Below are positions 8,154 to 16,713 of a stretch of 64,000 bases of DNA, piece by piece. The DNA is from Gammaproteobacteria bacterium (GTDB lineage: Bacteria; Pseudomonadota; Gammaproteobacteria; Ga0077554; Ga007554): NCBI GenBank assembly GCA_021731145.1, contig JAKFXX010000029.1, positions 1 to 64,000 of the forward strand, read 5' to 3'. A program made the position numbers and the translations under genes. The notes under the pieces are model-generated. The model did no database searches and was not told where the DNA came from. It saw only the letters and a program-made list of their open reading frames with translations. Position 1 is the first letter of the stretch. Every line of letters starts with the position of its first letter.

Positions 8154-8587
8154 CAATAGTGAGCAGAAGCGCGCTGGTCGCGTATGCCGCGAGCGAGATG
8201 TATGCGCTCGTTGATGACATCAAGACCTACCCGGATTTTTTACCGTGGTGCAAGACCGCCACGATATTGAGCCGTGACGAAGACGAAGTGCGGGCCTCAA
8301 TTGAGCTGGCGCGTGGTGGGATACAAAAATCATTCACCACCTGCAACCGGCTGCAACACAACAAGATGATCGAGATGCGCCTGGTGGAAGGCCCGTTTCG
8401 CCATTTGGAGGGCTTTTGGCGTTTTGATGCGCTGGGCGAGCGAGCATGCAAGGTATCGCTGGACATGGATTTTGAATTTTCCAACAAGCTGGTTGGCATG
8501 GCGATAGGCCCGGTGTTCAACCAGATCGTCAACAGCCTGGTGGATGCCTTTTGCGCGCGTGCTGTGGATGTCTATGGGCAGCGCTGA
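8150..8587 (+). CDS. ratA: RatA/COQ10-type START-like protein
   Basis: This 145-residue polyketide-cyclase/COQ10-type lipid-binding domain protein has the typical [17 protein letters not shown] and [20 protein letters not shown] segments. In E. coli the homologue RatA was described as a toxin that blocks 70S assembly; other members bind ubiquinone and help respiration. Both roles remain possible here. In E. coli ratA is next to smpB; here it follows queC with a 4-base overlap, while the usual partner rnfH follows after an inserted repeat. Confidence 0.88.
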   Translation: MTIVSRSALVAYAASEMYALVDDIKTYPDFLPWCKTATILSRDEDEVRASIELARGGIQKSFTTCNRLQHNKMIEMRLVEGPFRHLEGFWRFDALGERACKVSLDMDFEFSNKLVGMAIGPVFNQIVNSLVDAFCARAVDVYGQR

Positions 8588-8591
8588 GATG

Positions 8592-8831
8592 ATCCTAAAA
8601 ACGGTAGTTGACCGCTTCTTTGGACGGCTAGAAATATGTTTTATATAGACTTTATCATGCCCCGCAGGTTAACCTGTTTGGTGGGTCCGCTACGGGGTGG
8701 ATTGCACGATTTTCAGTGCACATGGCGGCGTTGCAACTCCTTGGAATGGAATAACCATTCCGCGTCGTTGCGCCTAGCCCTGCACCCTGAAAATCGCACA
8801 CTCCACCCCGTCCAACTACCGTTTTTAGGAT
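8592..8831. mobile_element. 240-bp inverted-repeat element between ratA and rnfH
   Basis: Perfect 19-bp terminal inverted repeats (ATCCTAAAAACGGTAGTTG at 8592-8610 and its complement at 8813-8831) bound a non-coding stretch. The interior resembles the repeat at 10113-10302, for example TATCATGCCCCGCAGGTT here and TATCATATTCCTGCGGGTT there. The last bases overlap the rnfH start codon at 8830-8832. No transposase is present. Confidence 0.8.
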
Positions 8832-9156
8832 GATACATGTCGAGGTGGCGTATGCCCGCCCTGATGAACAGATCATCATTCCGCTCGAAATCCATGCCGG
8901 CGCGACACTGGAAGAGACAATCAGGCATTCAGGTGTTTTGGAGCGCTTTCCTGAAATTGATCTTGGCGTGAACAAGGTGGGTGTTTTCGGCAAGCTCGGG
9001 AAGTTAAGCGCCAACTTGCGCGCGGGCGACCGCGTGGAGATTTATCGCCCCTTGCTGGCTGATCCTAAAGAAGTGCGAAAACAGCGCGCCGCTCAAGGCA
9101 AGAAGATGAAGAAAGGCGGGGGAGAGCTCGATGCTGCCTCGACCGCTGAAGTGTAG
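8830..9156 (+). CDS. rnfH: RnfH family ubiquitin-like protein
   Basis: This 108-residue beta-grasp protein of the RnfH/RatB family has the family segments VEVAYARPDEQ, IDLGVNKVGVFGKLGKLS and the closing GDRVEIYRPLLADPKEVRKQR. The cellular role of RnfH is not settled; it travels with ratA and bamE in many gammaproteobacteria. The ATG at 8830 lies on the junction with the upstream element and has almost no spacing to AGGA, so initiation may be weak, or may occur at the GTG at 8845. Confidence 0.9.
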   Translation: MIHVEVAYARPDEQIIIPLEIHAGATLEETIRHSGVLERFPEIDLGVNKVGVFGKLGKLSANLRAGDRVEIYRPLLADPKEVRKQRAAQGKKMKKGGGELDAASTAEV

Positions 9157-9207
9157 CGCGCCGTTACGGCGTGGCGCCTTGCGCCCCGGGAGCAGGTATT
9201 ACGCCCT

Positions 9208-9540
9208 TCATGGGCGCTTCGCGCCCGGCCAGCCCTCAATCCGCACCAGTTTGTCCTCCTCGAAAAAGAGTGTCATGCGTTGCAGTTCAGGCTTGTTTTT
9301 GCCCGTCTGGAGACGGTATATGTAATCCCAGCGGTCACGGTGAAATGGGTCGGCAAGCAGCGGTGTACCAAGGATAAAGCCCACCTGGCGCTTGCTCATA
9401 CCTTCCTTGATCTGGTCGCGCATCTCTTGCGTGATAACGTTGCCTTGTTGAACATCGACTTTGTGGATGCTGCACGCTGATAAAGTCAGGCTGGCGGCGT
9501 ATAGTGCGATAATGAGAATCTTTTGCATTCTGGGCGGCAT
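9208..9540 (-). CDS. bamE: Outer membrane assembly lipoprotein BamE
   Basis: This 110-residue lipoprotein has the lipobox LSAC (Cys23 from the chosen start) and a SmpA/OmlA domain with VDVQQGNVITQEMRDQIKEG, KRQVGFILGTPLL and the DPFHRDRWDYIYRL motif. It is a component of the BAM complex that inserts beta-barrel proteins into the outer membrane. It is convergent with rnfH and divergent from fur, the conserved arrangement. A Fur-box-like sequence lies within its first codons. Confidence 0.94.
   Translation of the reverse strand: MPPRMQKILIIALYAASLTLSACSIHKVDVQQGNVITQEMRDQIKEGMSKRQVGFILGTPLLADPFHRDRWDYIYRLQTGKNKPELQRMTLFFEEDKLVRIEGWPGAKRP
9508..9526. promoter_or_regulatory. Possible Fur box
   Basis: GATAATGAGAATCTTTTGC matches the classical 19-bp Fur box at 15 positions. 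It overlaps the start of the bamE coding region and lies about 115 bp before the fur start codon, so it could serve fur autoregulation or repress bamE. The match may also be a by-product of the codons for KILIIAL. Confidence 0.35.
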
Positions 9541-9640
9541 TGCTTAATAATTTGCTCGGGTATTGTTCCCGTGACAACCGGAACTGACAACCAGAACCGG
9601 GTGAAAATAATAACATGGTTCAGACTTGAGGGAGTGGCTA

Positions 9641-10060
9641 ATGGAAAACCCGAATCTTAAAAAAGCGGGGCTCAAGGCAACCTTGCCGCGTGTTAAAATC
9701 CTGGAGATCCTGGAGAGTAATACGTTGCGGCATATGAGCGCCGAGGATATGTACAAGGCTTTGCTGGAAACAGGGGAAGATGTCGGGTTGGCGACGGTGT
9801 ACCGGGTATTGACGCAATTTGAAGCGGCAGGACTGGTGGCGCGCCATCACTTCGAAGGCGGACAGTCGGTATTCGAGCTGAATCAGGGAGAGCATCACGA
9901 TCATATATTGTGCATCAGTTGCGGCAAGGTCGATGAATTTAGCGATGAAACCATTGAACAACGGCAGCGCGCCATCGCAAAAAAGGCCGGCTATATGATG
10001 ACCGATCACTCCTTGTATATTTATGGCGTGTGTGCCGAGTGCCAGAAGAAAAAGGGTTGA
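9641..10060 (+). CDS. fur: Ferric uptake regulator Fur
   Basis: This is a 139-residue iron-dependent repressor. It has the N-terminal winged helix (LKATLPRVKILEILES, DVGLATVYRVLTQFEAAGLV) and a C-terminal metal-binding and dimerisation domain with HHDHILCISCGKVDEF and a final C-x2-C in YGVCAECQKKKG. I chose the ATG at 9641, which gives the usual N-terminus and has GAGGGAG before it; an open frame reaches 9626 but adds untypical residues. Confidence 0.96.
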   Translation: MENPNLKKAGLKATLPRVKILEILESNTLRHMSAEDMYKALLETGEDVGLATVYRVLTQFEAAGLVARHHFEGGQSVFELNQGEHHDHILCISCGKVDEFSDETIEQRQRAIAKKAGYMMTDHSLYIYGVCAECQKKKG

Positions 10061-10112
10061 ATTTCTGGCAGGCTGCGGGCACTATCTGCCGGAATTCTAT
10101 GCCGTGTAGGCT

Positions 10113-10302
10113 CCAATCGCCGTTTTCAGGATTATCGGTACCGTTAAATGATTGTTAATGGGTATCATATTCCTGCGGGTTCACCGGTTTGGTGAGGCCG
10201 CTACATCGTCCCCGTAAGGGGATAATATGCCCTTCACCCTGAAACCGCATACTCCGCCCCGTACCCGTGAAGGGCGTAATGTCCAACCGCCGTTTCCAGG
10301 AT
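10113..10302. repeat. Diverged copy of the ratA-rnfH element
   Basis: Between fur and the mscS-like gene lies a non-coding region bounded by two direct 20-bp repeats, CCAATCGCCGTTTTCAGGAT (10113-10132) and CCAACCGCCGTTTCCAGGAT (10283-10302). Both resemble the right end of the element at 8592-8831. The interior shares TATCAT, GGTTTGGTG, CCGCTAC and CACCCTGAAA blocks with that element. It seems to be an older, rearranged family member. The rest of 10061-10409 holds no gene that I can see. Confidence 0.65.
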
Positions 10303-10409
10303 CACCCGCCTGCTCACTGAAGATGGGGTGGAAGGGTTGTCGCGGATCCGGTGCTGGCGCGGCCTCTGCCAGGGAGTTGCCCCGCTGTCCTATCCCTGTT
10401 GCGATAGTG

Positions 10410-10991
10410 TCAGATGCCGGGTGACGTTTGGTCTTCATCGTCAGGTTCGCCCTTTATGATCTTCGTTGCGGACATTGGCTGTATTCGTTGTTTGCCTGCC
10501 TCATCCAGCACGATGGCATTAGTAAAAAGCACAGAGTTGGGGATCAGGATTTTTTGCTCTTTTCCCTGTAAGGTGGTGTAGCGCAGATCGATGCTGATCA
10601 CGGTCCCGCTGAAATCCGCAACCGTGACCTGATCGCCGCGCTTGAATGGGCGGTAGATGAGCAGGAATATGCCCGCCAGCAGATTGGATAATGCGTCCTT
10701 GAGAGCGAAGCCCAGCGCAAAACCGGTAAGGCCCAGTCCGGCCACCATTGCGGTGACGTTGACCCCGAGCGTGCCCAGCGCCGTGATGCCGCCGGTGATC
10801 AGTAGCACAGCTTTGGCTATCTGGCCCAACAGGTTGAAGACATCGTTTTTACCTTGGTCGGCCTTGGCGCCGATGCCGCGCAACAGCGTGCGGGCGAGAT
10901 TAGCGGCGAACCAGAAGGCGAAAAAGATGCCTATGGCGGCGAAAAATGTCGGTGTGAGGCGGGCTGCTTCAGTGATTAACTTCTCAATCAT
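10410..10991 (-). CDS. Small MscS-type mechanosensitive channel
   Basis: This 193-residue protein has three membrane helices (about residues 13-32, 55-75, 78-103). The third is the Gly/Ala-rich pore helix GLGLTGFALGFALKDALSNL, followed by the MscS beta domain with YRPFKRGDQVTVADFSGTV and IPNSVLFTNAIV. It should be an inner-membrane tension-gated channel for osmotic down-shock. It is shorter than E. coli MscS (286 residues), lacking most of the C-terminal cage. It is divergent from smc, sharing a gap of about 100 bp. Confidence 0.88.
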   Translation of the reverse strand: MIEKLITEAARLTPTFFAAIGIFFAFWFAANLARTLLRGIGAKADQGKNDVFNLLGQIAKAVLLITGGITALGTLGVNVTAMVAGLGLTGFALGFALKDALSNLLAGIFLLIYRPFKRGDQVTVADFSGTVISIDLRYTTLQGKEQKILIPNSVLFTNAIVLDEAGKQRIQPMSATKIIKGEPDDEDQTSPGI

Positions 10992-11088
10992 GCGGTTATT
11001 TTGCCATTGTTGTTTGTGTCACGGTATTTTCACCCGCATTGGGTTGTCTTGTATACTACCTGCTTTATATCGTGATGCCTGAAGTTCA

Positions 11089-14000
11089 ATGCGCCTGAAG
11101 AAGATCAAGCTCGCCGGTTTCAAGTCATTCGTCGATCCCACCACGATCCATCTTCCCGGTAACCTTATCGGTATCGTGGGGCCGAACGGCTGTGGCAAAT
11201 CGAACACCATCGACGCGGTGCGCTGGGTAATGGGCGAAAGCTCGGCCAAGCATCTGCGTGGCGACTCCATGGCCGATGTCATTTTCAATGGCTCCACCTC
11301 TCGCAAGCCGGTGGGGCAGGCCTCTATTGAGCTGATTTTCGATAATAGCGACGGCGGCCTGGGCGGCCAGTATGCGGCATATGCCGAGATTGCCGTGAAG
11401 CGTCAGGTGTCGCGTGATGGACAATCCGTTTACTTTCTCAATGGCACGCGCTGCCGCCGCCGCGATATTACCGACATCTTCCTCGGCACCGGGCTGGGTC
11501 CGCGCAGCTATGCGATTATCGAGCAGGGGATGATCTCGCGCCTGATCGAAGCCAAACCGGATGAGCTGCGCATTTTTCTTGAAGAAGCCGCCGGTATCTC
11601 CAAGTACAAGGAACGCCGCCGCGAGACTGAAACGCGAATGCGTCATGCTCAAGAAAACTTGAGCAGAATAAATGACATAAGAGATGAACTTGAGAAACGG
11701 CTTCAAACCCTGCAACGCCAGGCGAACGTAGCCGAAAAGTACAAGGAATTGAAACAGCAGGAACGCCTGCTCAAGGCCCAATTGCTGGCGTTGCGCTGGC
11801 GGGTGCTCGATATTGATCTGCACGAGCAGGAACGGCGCATTCAGGCCCAGGAAACAGCCCTGGAGGCACAGATCGCCGAATTGCGCCGGATCGAGGCGAC
11901 GCTTGAACAGCAACGTGAACAGCACGTTGATCAAAGCGAGGCCTTTAGCCAGATACAAGCACAGTTTTACAGCGTCGGCGCGGACATTGCGCGCCTGGAG
12001 CAGGCCCTGCACCATGCCAAAGAGACGCGCCAGCAGCAACAGCGTGAGCTGGGTCGCATCGAACAGTCGTGGAGCGAGGCGCAAAATCACCTTAACAATG
12101 ATCACCAACTCATTGAAGAGCTTACATACTCATTGCAGGATGACGAGCTGTCTCTCGCGCAAGCCAAGGAATCCGAAGGCATCTCCGTTGCCGCATTGAC
12201 CGAGGCGGAAACCGCGCAGCACGCCTGGCAACAGGAATGGGATGAGTTCAACGTCCGGGCCAGCGCCCAGGTGCGTTCCGCCGAAGTGGAGCGCGCGCGT
12301 ATTCAGCATCTGGAACAGCAGCAGCGGCAGCTTGAACAGCGCTTGGTGCGTCTGGAGGAGGAGCGGGGCGGACTGTCAACCACGGCGCTGGAAGAGGAAA
12401 TCGCCGCGCTCAGCGAGCAGCGTGAGGAGCTTGATGAGCGCGTGGAGCGGTTGCAGCAGGAGGTGCAAAGCCATCAGGCGCGCATTGCTACGGAGCGTGA
12501 CGATCACAACCGTCTTGCCAGTGAACTGAACACCGAGCGCGGCCGCTTGCAGGGCATGAAAGGGCGCCACAGTTCACTGGAAGCGCTTCAGCAGCAGGCC
12601 TTGGGCAAGGGCGCGGGCGCGGTAACCTCCTGGCTCCAACAGCACGGTTTGGGGGATATGCAACGTCTGGCGCAGGGCTTGACCGTTGAACCGGAATGGC
12701 AGCGCGCGGTGGAGCATGTGCTGGGCCTCCATTTGGAATCGGTTTGCGTAGAAGGCATGGATAGCGTCACCGCCATGCTGGATACGCTTCAGCGCGGTAG
12801 TCTCGGGGCGTTTGATGTGACGGCGCCGGTTCCGGTGAATCATGGCGCGCTGGCTGCGCCCTTGCTTGGCAAGGTGCAATCACCCTGGCGGCTGGATGCG
12901 TTATTGGCGGGCGTCTATGCCGCAGATGACATGGTCCAGGCACTGGCGCTGCGTTCACATCTTGCGCCGCATGAATCAGTGATTACCCGCGAAGGGATCT
13001 GGCTGGGTGCCAACTGGCTGCGCGTGGTGCGTGATGTCGATGAGAAGGCCGGGGTGCTGGCGCGCGAACAGGAGATCAAAAACCTGTCGCTGCAAATGGA
13101 GGAGCTGGCCGCGCGTATCGACGAGATCGAGCAGATGCAGCATGACAGCGCCGCGCATTTAAAATCGTTTGAGACGGCGCGTGAGCAGAGCCAGGCGGCG
13201 TTGAGCGCCGCAAGTCAGCGCCGCGCCGAGGCGCAGGCGCAACTGAGCGGCAAGCAGGCGCGGCTGGAGCAGATGCATGCGCGTAACAACCGCCTGCGTA
13301 TCGAGCTGGAAGATATTCTCGCGCAAAAGCAGGGCGGCGAAGAGGAAATGGAGGAGGTGCGCATGCGATTGCATGATGCCCTGGCCGCCGCCGAAGATCA
13401 TGCCCAGCACCGCGACGCGCTGGTGCGCAGCCGTGACGAGCATCGCCGCCAACTGGAGCAGATCCGCACGCAGGCCCGCACTGACCGCGATGCAGCACAT
13501 GGAATTGCATTGCGCATTCAAACGGTGCGCGCACAGATCACATCCACCCAGGAAAGGCTGCGCCGCATGCAGGATCAGCTTAATCAACTGACCCACCGCC
13601 GCGAGGAATTGAGCATCGCTGTGGAGGAGGGTGGCCAGCCCCTGGAGGACCTGGCAGCCGAACTTGAACAGATGCTGGCCCGGCGTCTTGCCGTAGAGTC
13701 GGAGCTGGCGCAGGCGCGCCGTCGGGTAGAAGAGTGCGATCACGCGTTGCGTCAGTTAAACGAGCAGCGCAATGTGACAGAACAAAAAATTCGCCAGGGA
13801 CAGGCTGATCTCGACAAGCTGCGTATGGCCTGGCAGGAGGTCAAAGTGCGGCGCGAGACGCTACAGGAGCAGATTGGCGAATCCGATTTTACCATTGAGG
13901 TGTTGCTTGTCGAAATGCCGGAGGGCGCGACGGAAGTCGACTGGCAAGGGCAAGTGGAGCGTATCGCACAACAGATCAGCCGTCTCGGGGCGATTAATCT

Positions 14001-14601
14001 GGCGGCGATTGAAGAATTTGCCCAGGAGTCGGAACGCAAAAACTATTTGGACGCCCAGCATGCCGATCTGAGCGAGGCGCTGACCACGCTTGAAAACGCG
14101 ATACGCAAGATCGACCGTGAAACCCGCGACCGTTTCAAGGAGACCTTTGATAAAGTCAACGCTGGCCTGCAAGCCATGTTCCCGCGTCTGTTTGGCGGTG
14201 GAGAAGCCTATCTTGAATTGACCGGGGAAGATTTACTGGATACCGGGGTCACGGTGATGGCGCGTCCTCCCGGCAAGCGCAACAGCACTATTCACCTTCT
14301 ATCCGGCGGCGAAAAAGCGCTCGTTGCGGTGGCATTGGTGTTCGCTATCTTCGAGCTGAATCCCGCACCGTTTTGTATGCTGGACGAGGTGGACGCGCCG
14401 CTCGATGAGGCCAACGTCGGGCGCTTCTGCAAGCTGGTGAAGGAAATGTCCGAGCGTGTGCAGTTTATTTATATCAGCCATAACAAGGCCACCATGGAAA
14501 TGGCCAATCAACTGATTGGCGTCACCATGCACGAACCCGGCGTATCGCGCTTGGTCGCGGTTGATGTGGAAGAAGCAGTTAAAATGGTTGCAACAGGTTA
14601 G
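11089..14601 (+). CDS. smc: Chromosome segregation protein SMC
   Basis: This 1170-residue condensin ATPase has the Walker A motif GPNGCGKSNTIDAVRW near residue 32, long coiled coils and a hinge domain at about residues 510-650. At the C-terminus are the ABC signature LLSGGEKALVAVALVFAIF and Walker B/D-loop PFCMLDEVDAPLDEANV. It compacts and segregates chromosomes. The length is normal. It is followed 25 bp later by zipA, as in many gammaproteobacteria that use SMC rather than MukB. Confidence 0.97.
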   Translation: MRLKKIKLAGFKSFVDPTTIHLPGNLIGIVGPNGCGKSNTIDAVRWVMGESSAKHLRGDSMADVIFNGSTSRKPVGQASIELIFDNSDGGLGGQYAAYAEIAVKRQVSRDGQSVYFLNGTRCRRRDITDIFLGTGLGPRSYAIIEQGMISRLIEAKPDELRIFLEEAAGISKYKERRRETETRMRHAQENLSRINDIRDELEKRLQTLQRQANVAEKYKELKQQERLLKAQLLALRWRVLDIDLHEQERRIQAQETALEAQIAELRRIEATLEQQREQHVDQSEAFSQIQAQFYSVGADIARLEQALHHAKETRQQQQRELGRIEQSWSEAQNHLNNDHQLIEELTYSLQDDELSLAQAKESEGISVAALTEAETAQHAWQQEWDEFNVRASAQVRSAEVERARIQHLEQQQRQLEQRLVRLEEERGGLSTTALEEEIAALSEQREELDERVERLQQEVQSHQARIATERDDHNRLASELNTERGRLQGMKGRHSSLEALQQQALGKGAGAVTSWLQQHGLGDMQRLAQGLTVEPEWQRAVEHVLGLHLESVCVEGMDSVTAMLDTLQRGSLGAFDVTAPVPVNHGALAAPLLGKVQSPWRLDALLAGVYAADDMVQALALRSHLAPHESVITREGIWLGANWLRVVRDVDEKAGVLAREQEIKNLSLQMEELAARIDEIEQMQHDSAAHLKSFETAREQSQAALSAASQRRAEAQAQLSGKQARLEQMHARNNRLRIELEDILAQKQGGEEEMEEVRMRLHDALAAAEDHAQHRDALVRSRDEHRRQLEQIRTQARTDRDAAHGIALRIQTVRAQITSTQERLRRMQDQLNQLTHRREELSIAVEEGGQPLEDLAAELEQMLARRLAVESELAQARRRVEECDHALRQLNEQRNVTEQKIRQGQADLDKLRMAWQEVKVRRETLQEQIGESDFTIEVLLVEMPEGATEVDWQGQVERIAQQISRLGAINLAAIEEFAQESERKNYLDAQHADLSEALTTLENAIRKIDRETRDRFKETFDKVNAGLQAMFPRLFGGGEAYLELTGEDLLDTGVTVMARPPGKRNSTIHLLSGGEKALVAVALVFAIFELNPAPFCMLDEVDAPLDEANVGRFCKLVKEMSERVQFIYISHNKATMEMANQLIGVTMHEPGVSRLVAVDVEEAVKMVATG

Positions 14602-14626
14602 GTCACCAAGAAGGAGGACTTTGTAA

Positions 14627-15328
14627 GTGGATCCGGAAAGTATGTTAACGATACTCGGCGGTGCCGGCGCGGTTGCCGTGGTATTGCTGCTGTGGCGTCC
14701 AGGCCAGAAAAAGAACGTTATTGGAGCAGATGTTTCTGTTTCAGCGGAAAAGGAACGCGCCCTGGATCAATTCAACGGTGATGCAGAAGAAGAGTGGGAG
14801 ATAACACCCATCACCACCCCTCGTTCCGGCAGGCAAGGGCTGAGGGAGGATGCAGATGAAGACTTCTCCATATCGACTGCTGACGTTGTCCCACCACCGG
14901 CAGCGGATTCACGCAACGTGCCCGAGGATTTAATCGTGGTGTTGAACATCATGGCGCATCAGGGCCAGGTGTTCGACGGCGCTGCCATTCTCGACGCCAC
15001 GCACGACGCAGGCCTGGTGTTCGGCGAGATGCAGATTTTTCACTACATCTACAACGGCGCGCCGCTTTTCAGTCTTGCCAATGCGCTTAACCCGGGCAGC
15101 TTTGATATCAACGCGATAGAGAATGCCGCCACGCCGGGTCTGACCCTGTTTCTGCGTCTGCCCGGCCCCATTGATGGCCTGGCTGCGTTTGAGCGGATGT
15201 ACAGCGTTGCAGCACAACTGGCCACAACGCTGGGTGGCGAAGTCTGTGATGCCCGCCGCGCGATCTTGACGGCGCAGGCTTTGGAAAAGCAACGGGATGA
15301 GATTGCGGAGTATCAGCGTAGCCATTAG
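14627..15328 (+). CDS. zipA: Cell division protein ZipA
   Basis: This 233-residue protein has an N-terminal membrane anchor (residues 6-24), a short acidic/variable linker and a C-terminal FtsZ-binding domain from about residue 100 (VPEDLIVVLNIMAHQGQVF, GEMQIFHYIYNGAPLFSLAN). It tethers FtsZ to the membrane. The start is GTG with AAGGAGGA upstream. The usual downstream partner ligA is absent; instead a 141-bp element begins 30 bp after the stop. Confidence 0.93.
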   Translation: MDPESMLTILGGAGAVAVVLLLWRPGQKKNVIGADVSVSAEKERALDQFNGDAEEEWEITPITTPRSGRQGLREDADEDFSISTADVVPPPAADSRNVPEDLIVVLNIMAHQGQVFDGAAILDATHDAGLVFGEMQIFHYIYNGAPLFSLANALNPGSFDINAIENAATPGLTLFLRLPGPIDGLAAFERMYSVAAQLATTLGGEVCDARRAILTAQALEKQRDEIAEYQRSH

Positions 15329-15358
15329 GCAGTAAGTGAAACGCATTGGGCACTCTAA

Positions 15359-15499
15359 GAACCTGTTCACGATCTCGCTGAAGGGCGCATTGCGGCGTTA
15401 AAATCGAACTCAAAATGCTCACATACTTCGTGTATGCTCCGCTTTTTCGTTCGATTTTGTCTTGCACTGCATCCCTTGATCAAGATCGTGAACAGGTTC
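15359..15499. mobile_element. 141-bp MITE-like element, copy B
   Basis: This is the inverse-orientation partner of the element at 558-698, with the same 16-bp terminal repeats and TAA on both sides (15356-15358, 15500-15502). By direct reading the two copies differ at one base. It lies between the convergent genes zipA and the membrane-protein gene at 15519, where its palindromic ends could act as a bidirectional transcription stop. Confidence 0.85.
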
Positions 15500-15518
15500 T
15501 AAGGGCGCCAAGCCAAGC

Positions 15519-16109
15519 TTATGCAGCCTCGGCGCGGCCAGTGAAGTTGTTTTCGATTGCTTCAAGGATCTCGGTGTTGGTGAAGGCGTTGTTGCTGCTG
15601 AGACTCTGGTAGAGGGCGTGAAGGGTAGCGCAAATGTCCTCGGGAGCCATCTTGACCAACCTTCCCTCGCGCGAGGCCTTGATCAACTCCTCGATATCAA
15701 CCTTCTTCAGAACCATCTGTTTCAGCAATGGTTCGTAGCGCCATAGGGCGCCATCCGCGCCTTCAAAGGCGGCGACGTGGGCACGGATATCTTCACGGAT
15801 CGGGAATTCGCGGCGGTTGCCGCTGAGCAGGAAGGCGAACAGCCCCACCACCGTGGCGGGGATCATGAAGATAAAGGCAAATGTGTTGAGCATGATGGTG
15901 TCAATACTCTGTTGAGTCCAACTGTAGTAGGCCAAGCCAAAACCGGCGAGGTAAATGCACCCCGCAAATATCATCCCCACGACTTTGGCCATGTCCTTGG
16001 CCGGTTTGCTGCGGCGGCTGTAGTCAAGACGGTTGAGGTCGAACTGCCCCTCAAAACGGCGCAGGAGGTTTTTGCGGATGTTGCGTTTGTTGGGCTGTTT
16101 GATGCTCAT
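15519..16109 (-). CDS. Uncharacterised two-helix membrane protein
   Basis: This 196-residue protein is not assigned to a family. A basic N-terminus (residues 1-40) is followed by two predicted membrane helices at about residues 43-65 and 74-96. A soluble C-terminal region with an acidic/basic mixed helix pattern contains GADGALWRYEPLLKQMVLKK. Both termini are probably cytoplasmic. It is convergent with zipA across a repeat element and divergent from the monooxygenase-like gene at 16264. The ribosome-binding site is weak. Confidence 0.7.
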   Translation of the reverse strand: MSIKQPNKRNIRKNLLRRFEGQFDLNRLDYSRRSKPAKDMAKVVGMIFAGCIYLAGFGLAYYSWTQQSIDTIMLNTFAFIFMIPATVVGLFAFLLSGNRREFPIREDIRAHVAAFEGADGALWRYEPLLKQMVLKKVDIEELIKASREGRLVKMAPEDICATLHALYQSLSSNNAFTNTEILEAIENNFTGRAEAA

Positions 16110-16263
16110 GTTTGTTTGTCTTCTGTTGGTGAGGGGCCATTATTCCAGTACAGTGCAGTAGGGCGCAATAACTGAAGGACATTGCACCTTGCGTGCTTTG
16201 GTTCATCCCTGTCACGATAGGTATATCGTAACGTCATTTAATTTTTCAGTGGAGACGGTATCT

Positions 16264-16566
16264 ATGTTTATAGCCATGAACAGATTCAAAATCGCCAAAG
16301 GCAGCGAGGAAGAGTTCATCTCTATTTGGAAAAATCGCAAAAGTTATCTTGATGAGGTGCCCGGTTTTCGGGAGTTTCATCTGCTTAAGGGGCCGACCCA
16401 TGAGGAATACACGTTATTTGCGTCACACTCCATTTGGGAATCGCAACAGGCCTTTGAAGAGTGGACTCGCTCTGAGTCGTTTCGCCTGGCGCACAGCCAG
16501 GCGGGCGCAGCCAAAGGTGTCTATCTTGGCCCGCCACAGTTCGAAGGGTTCGAGGCCATTCTCTAA
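16264..16566 (+). CDS. Antibiotic biosynthesis monooxygenase (ABM) domain protein
   Basis: This is a 100-residue single-domain protein of the dimeric alpha/beta barrel ABM fold, seen in FKIAKGSEEEFISIWKNRKS, PGFREFHLLKGP and the S/F-W-ESQQAFEEWTRSESF segment. The closest functional classes are heme-degrading monooxygenases (IsdG/HmoB type) and quinol monooxygenases. The sequence alone does not settle which, and a heme link is inference. I chose the ATG at 16264 because upstream codons read unlike protein. Confidence 0.8.
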   Translation: MFIAMNRFKIAKGSEEEFISIWKNRKSYLDEVPGFREFHLLKGPTHEEYTLFASHSIWESQQAFEEWTRSESFRLAHSQAGAAKGVYLGPPQFEGFEAIL

Positions 16567-16597
16567 CTCCCAAAAATTGCAACTCACGCAAGCTGTT

Positions 16598-16677
16598 GGG
16601 GTCGGGTCTTGTGATGAAATACTATTGATTAAATTGAAGAATAGAAAAAGAAATATGTTAATGCAAGACTTGACCCT
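16598..16677. repeat. Small inverted repeat, about 80 bp
   Basis: GGGTCGGGTCTTG at the left and CAAGACTTGACCC at the right form imperfect inverted repeats around AT-rich DNA. A tandem GACCCTATGCTTCCTT motif follows at about 16672 and 16691. This marks the broken edge of the transposase remnant next to it. Confidence 0.4.
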
Positions 16678-16713
16678 ATGCTTCCTTTCTGACCCTATGC
16701 TTCCTTCTATGCT

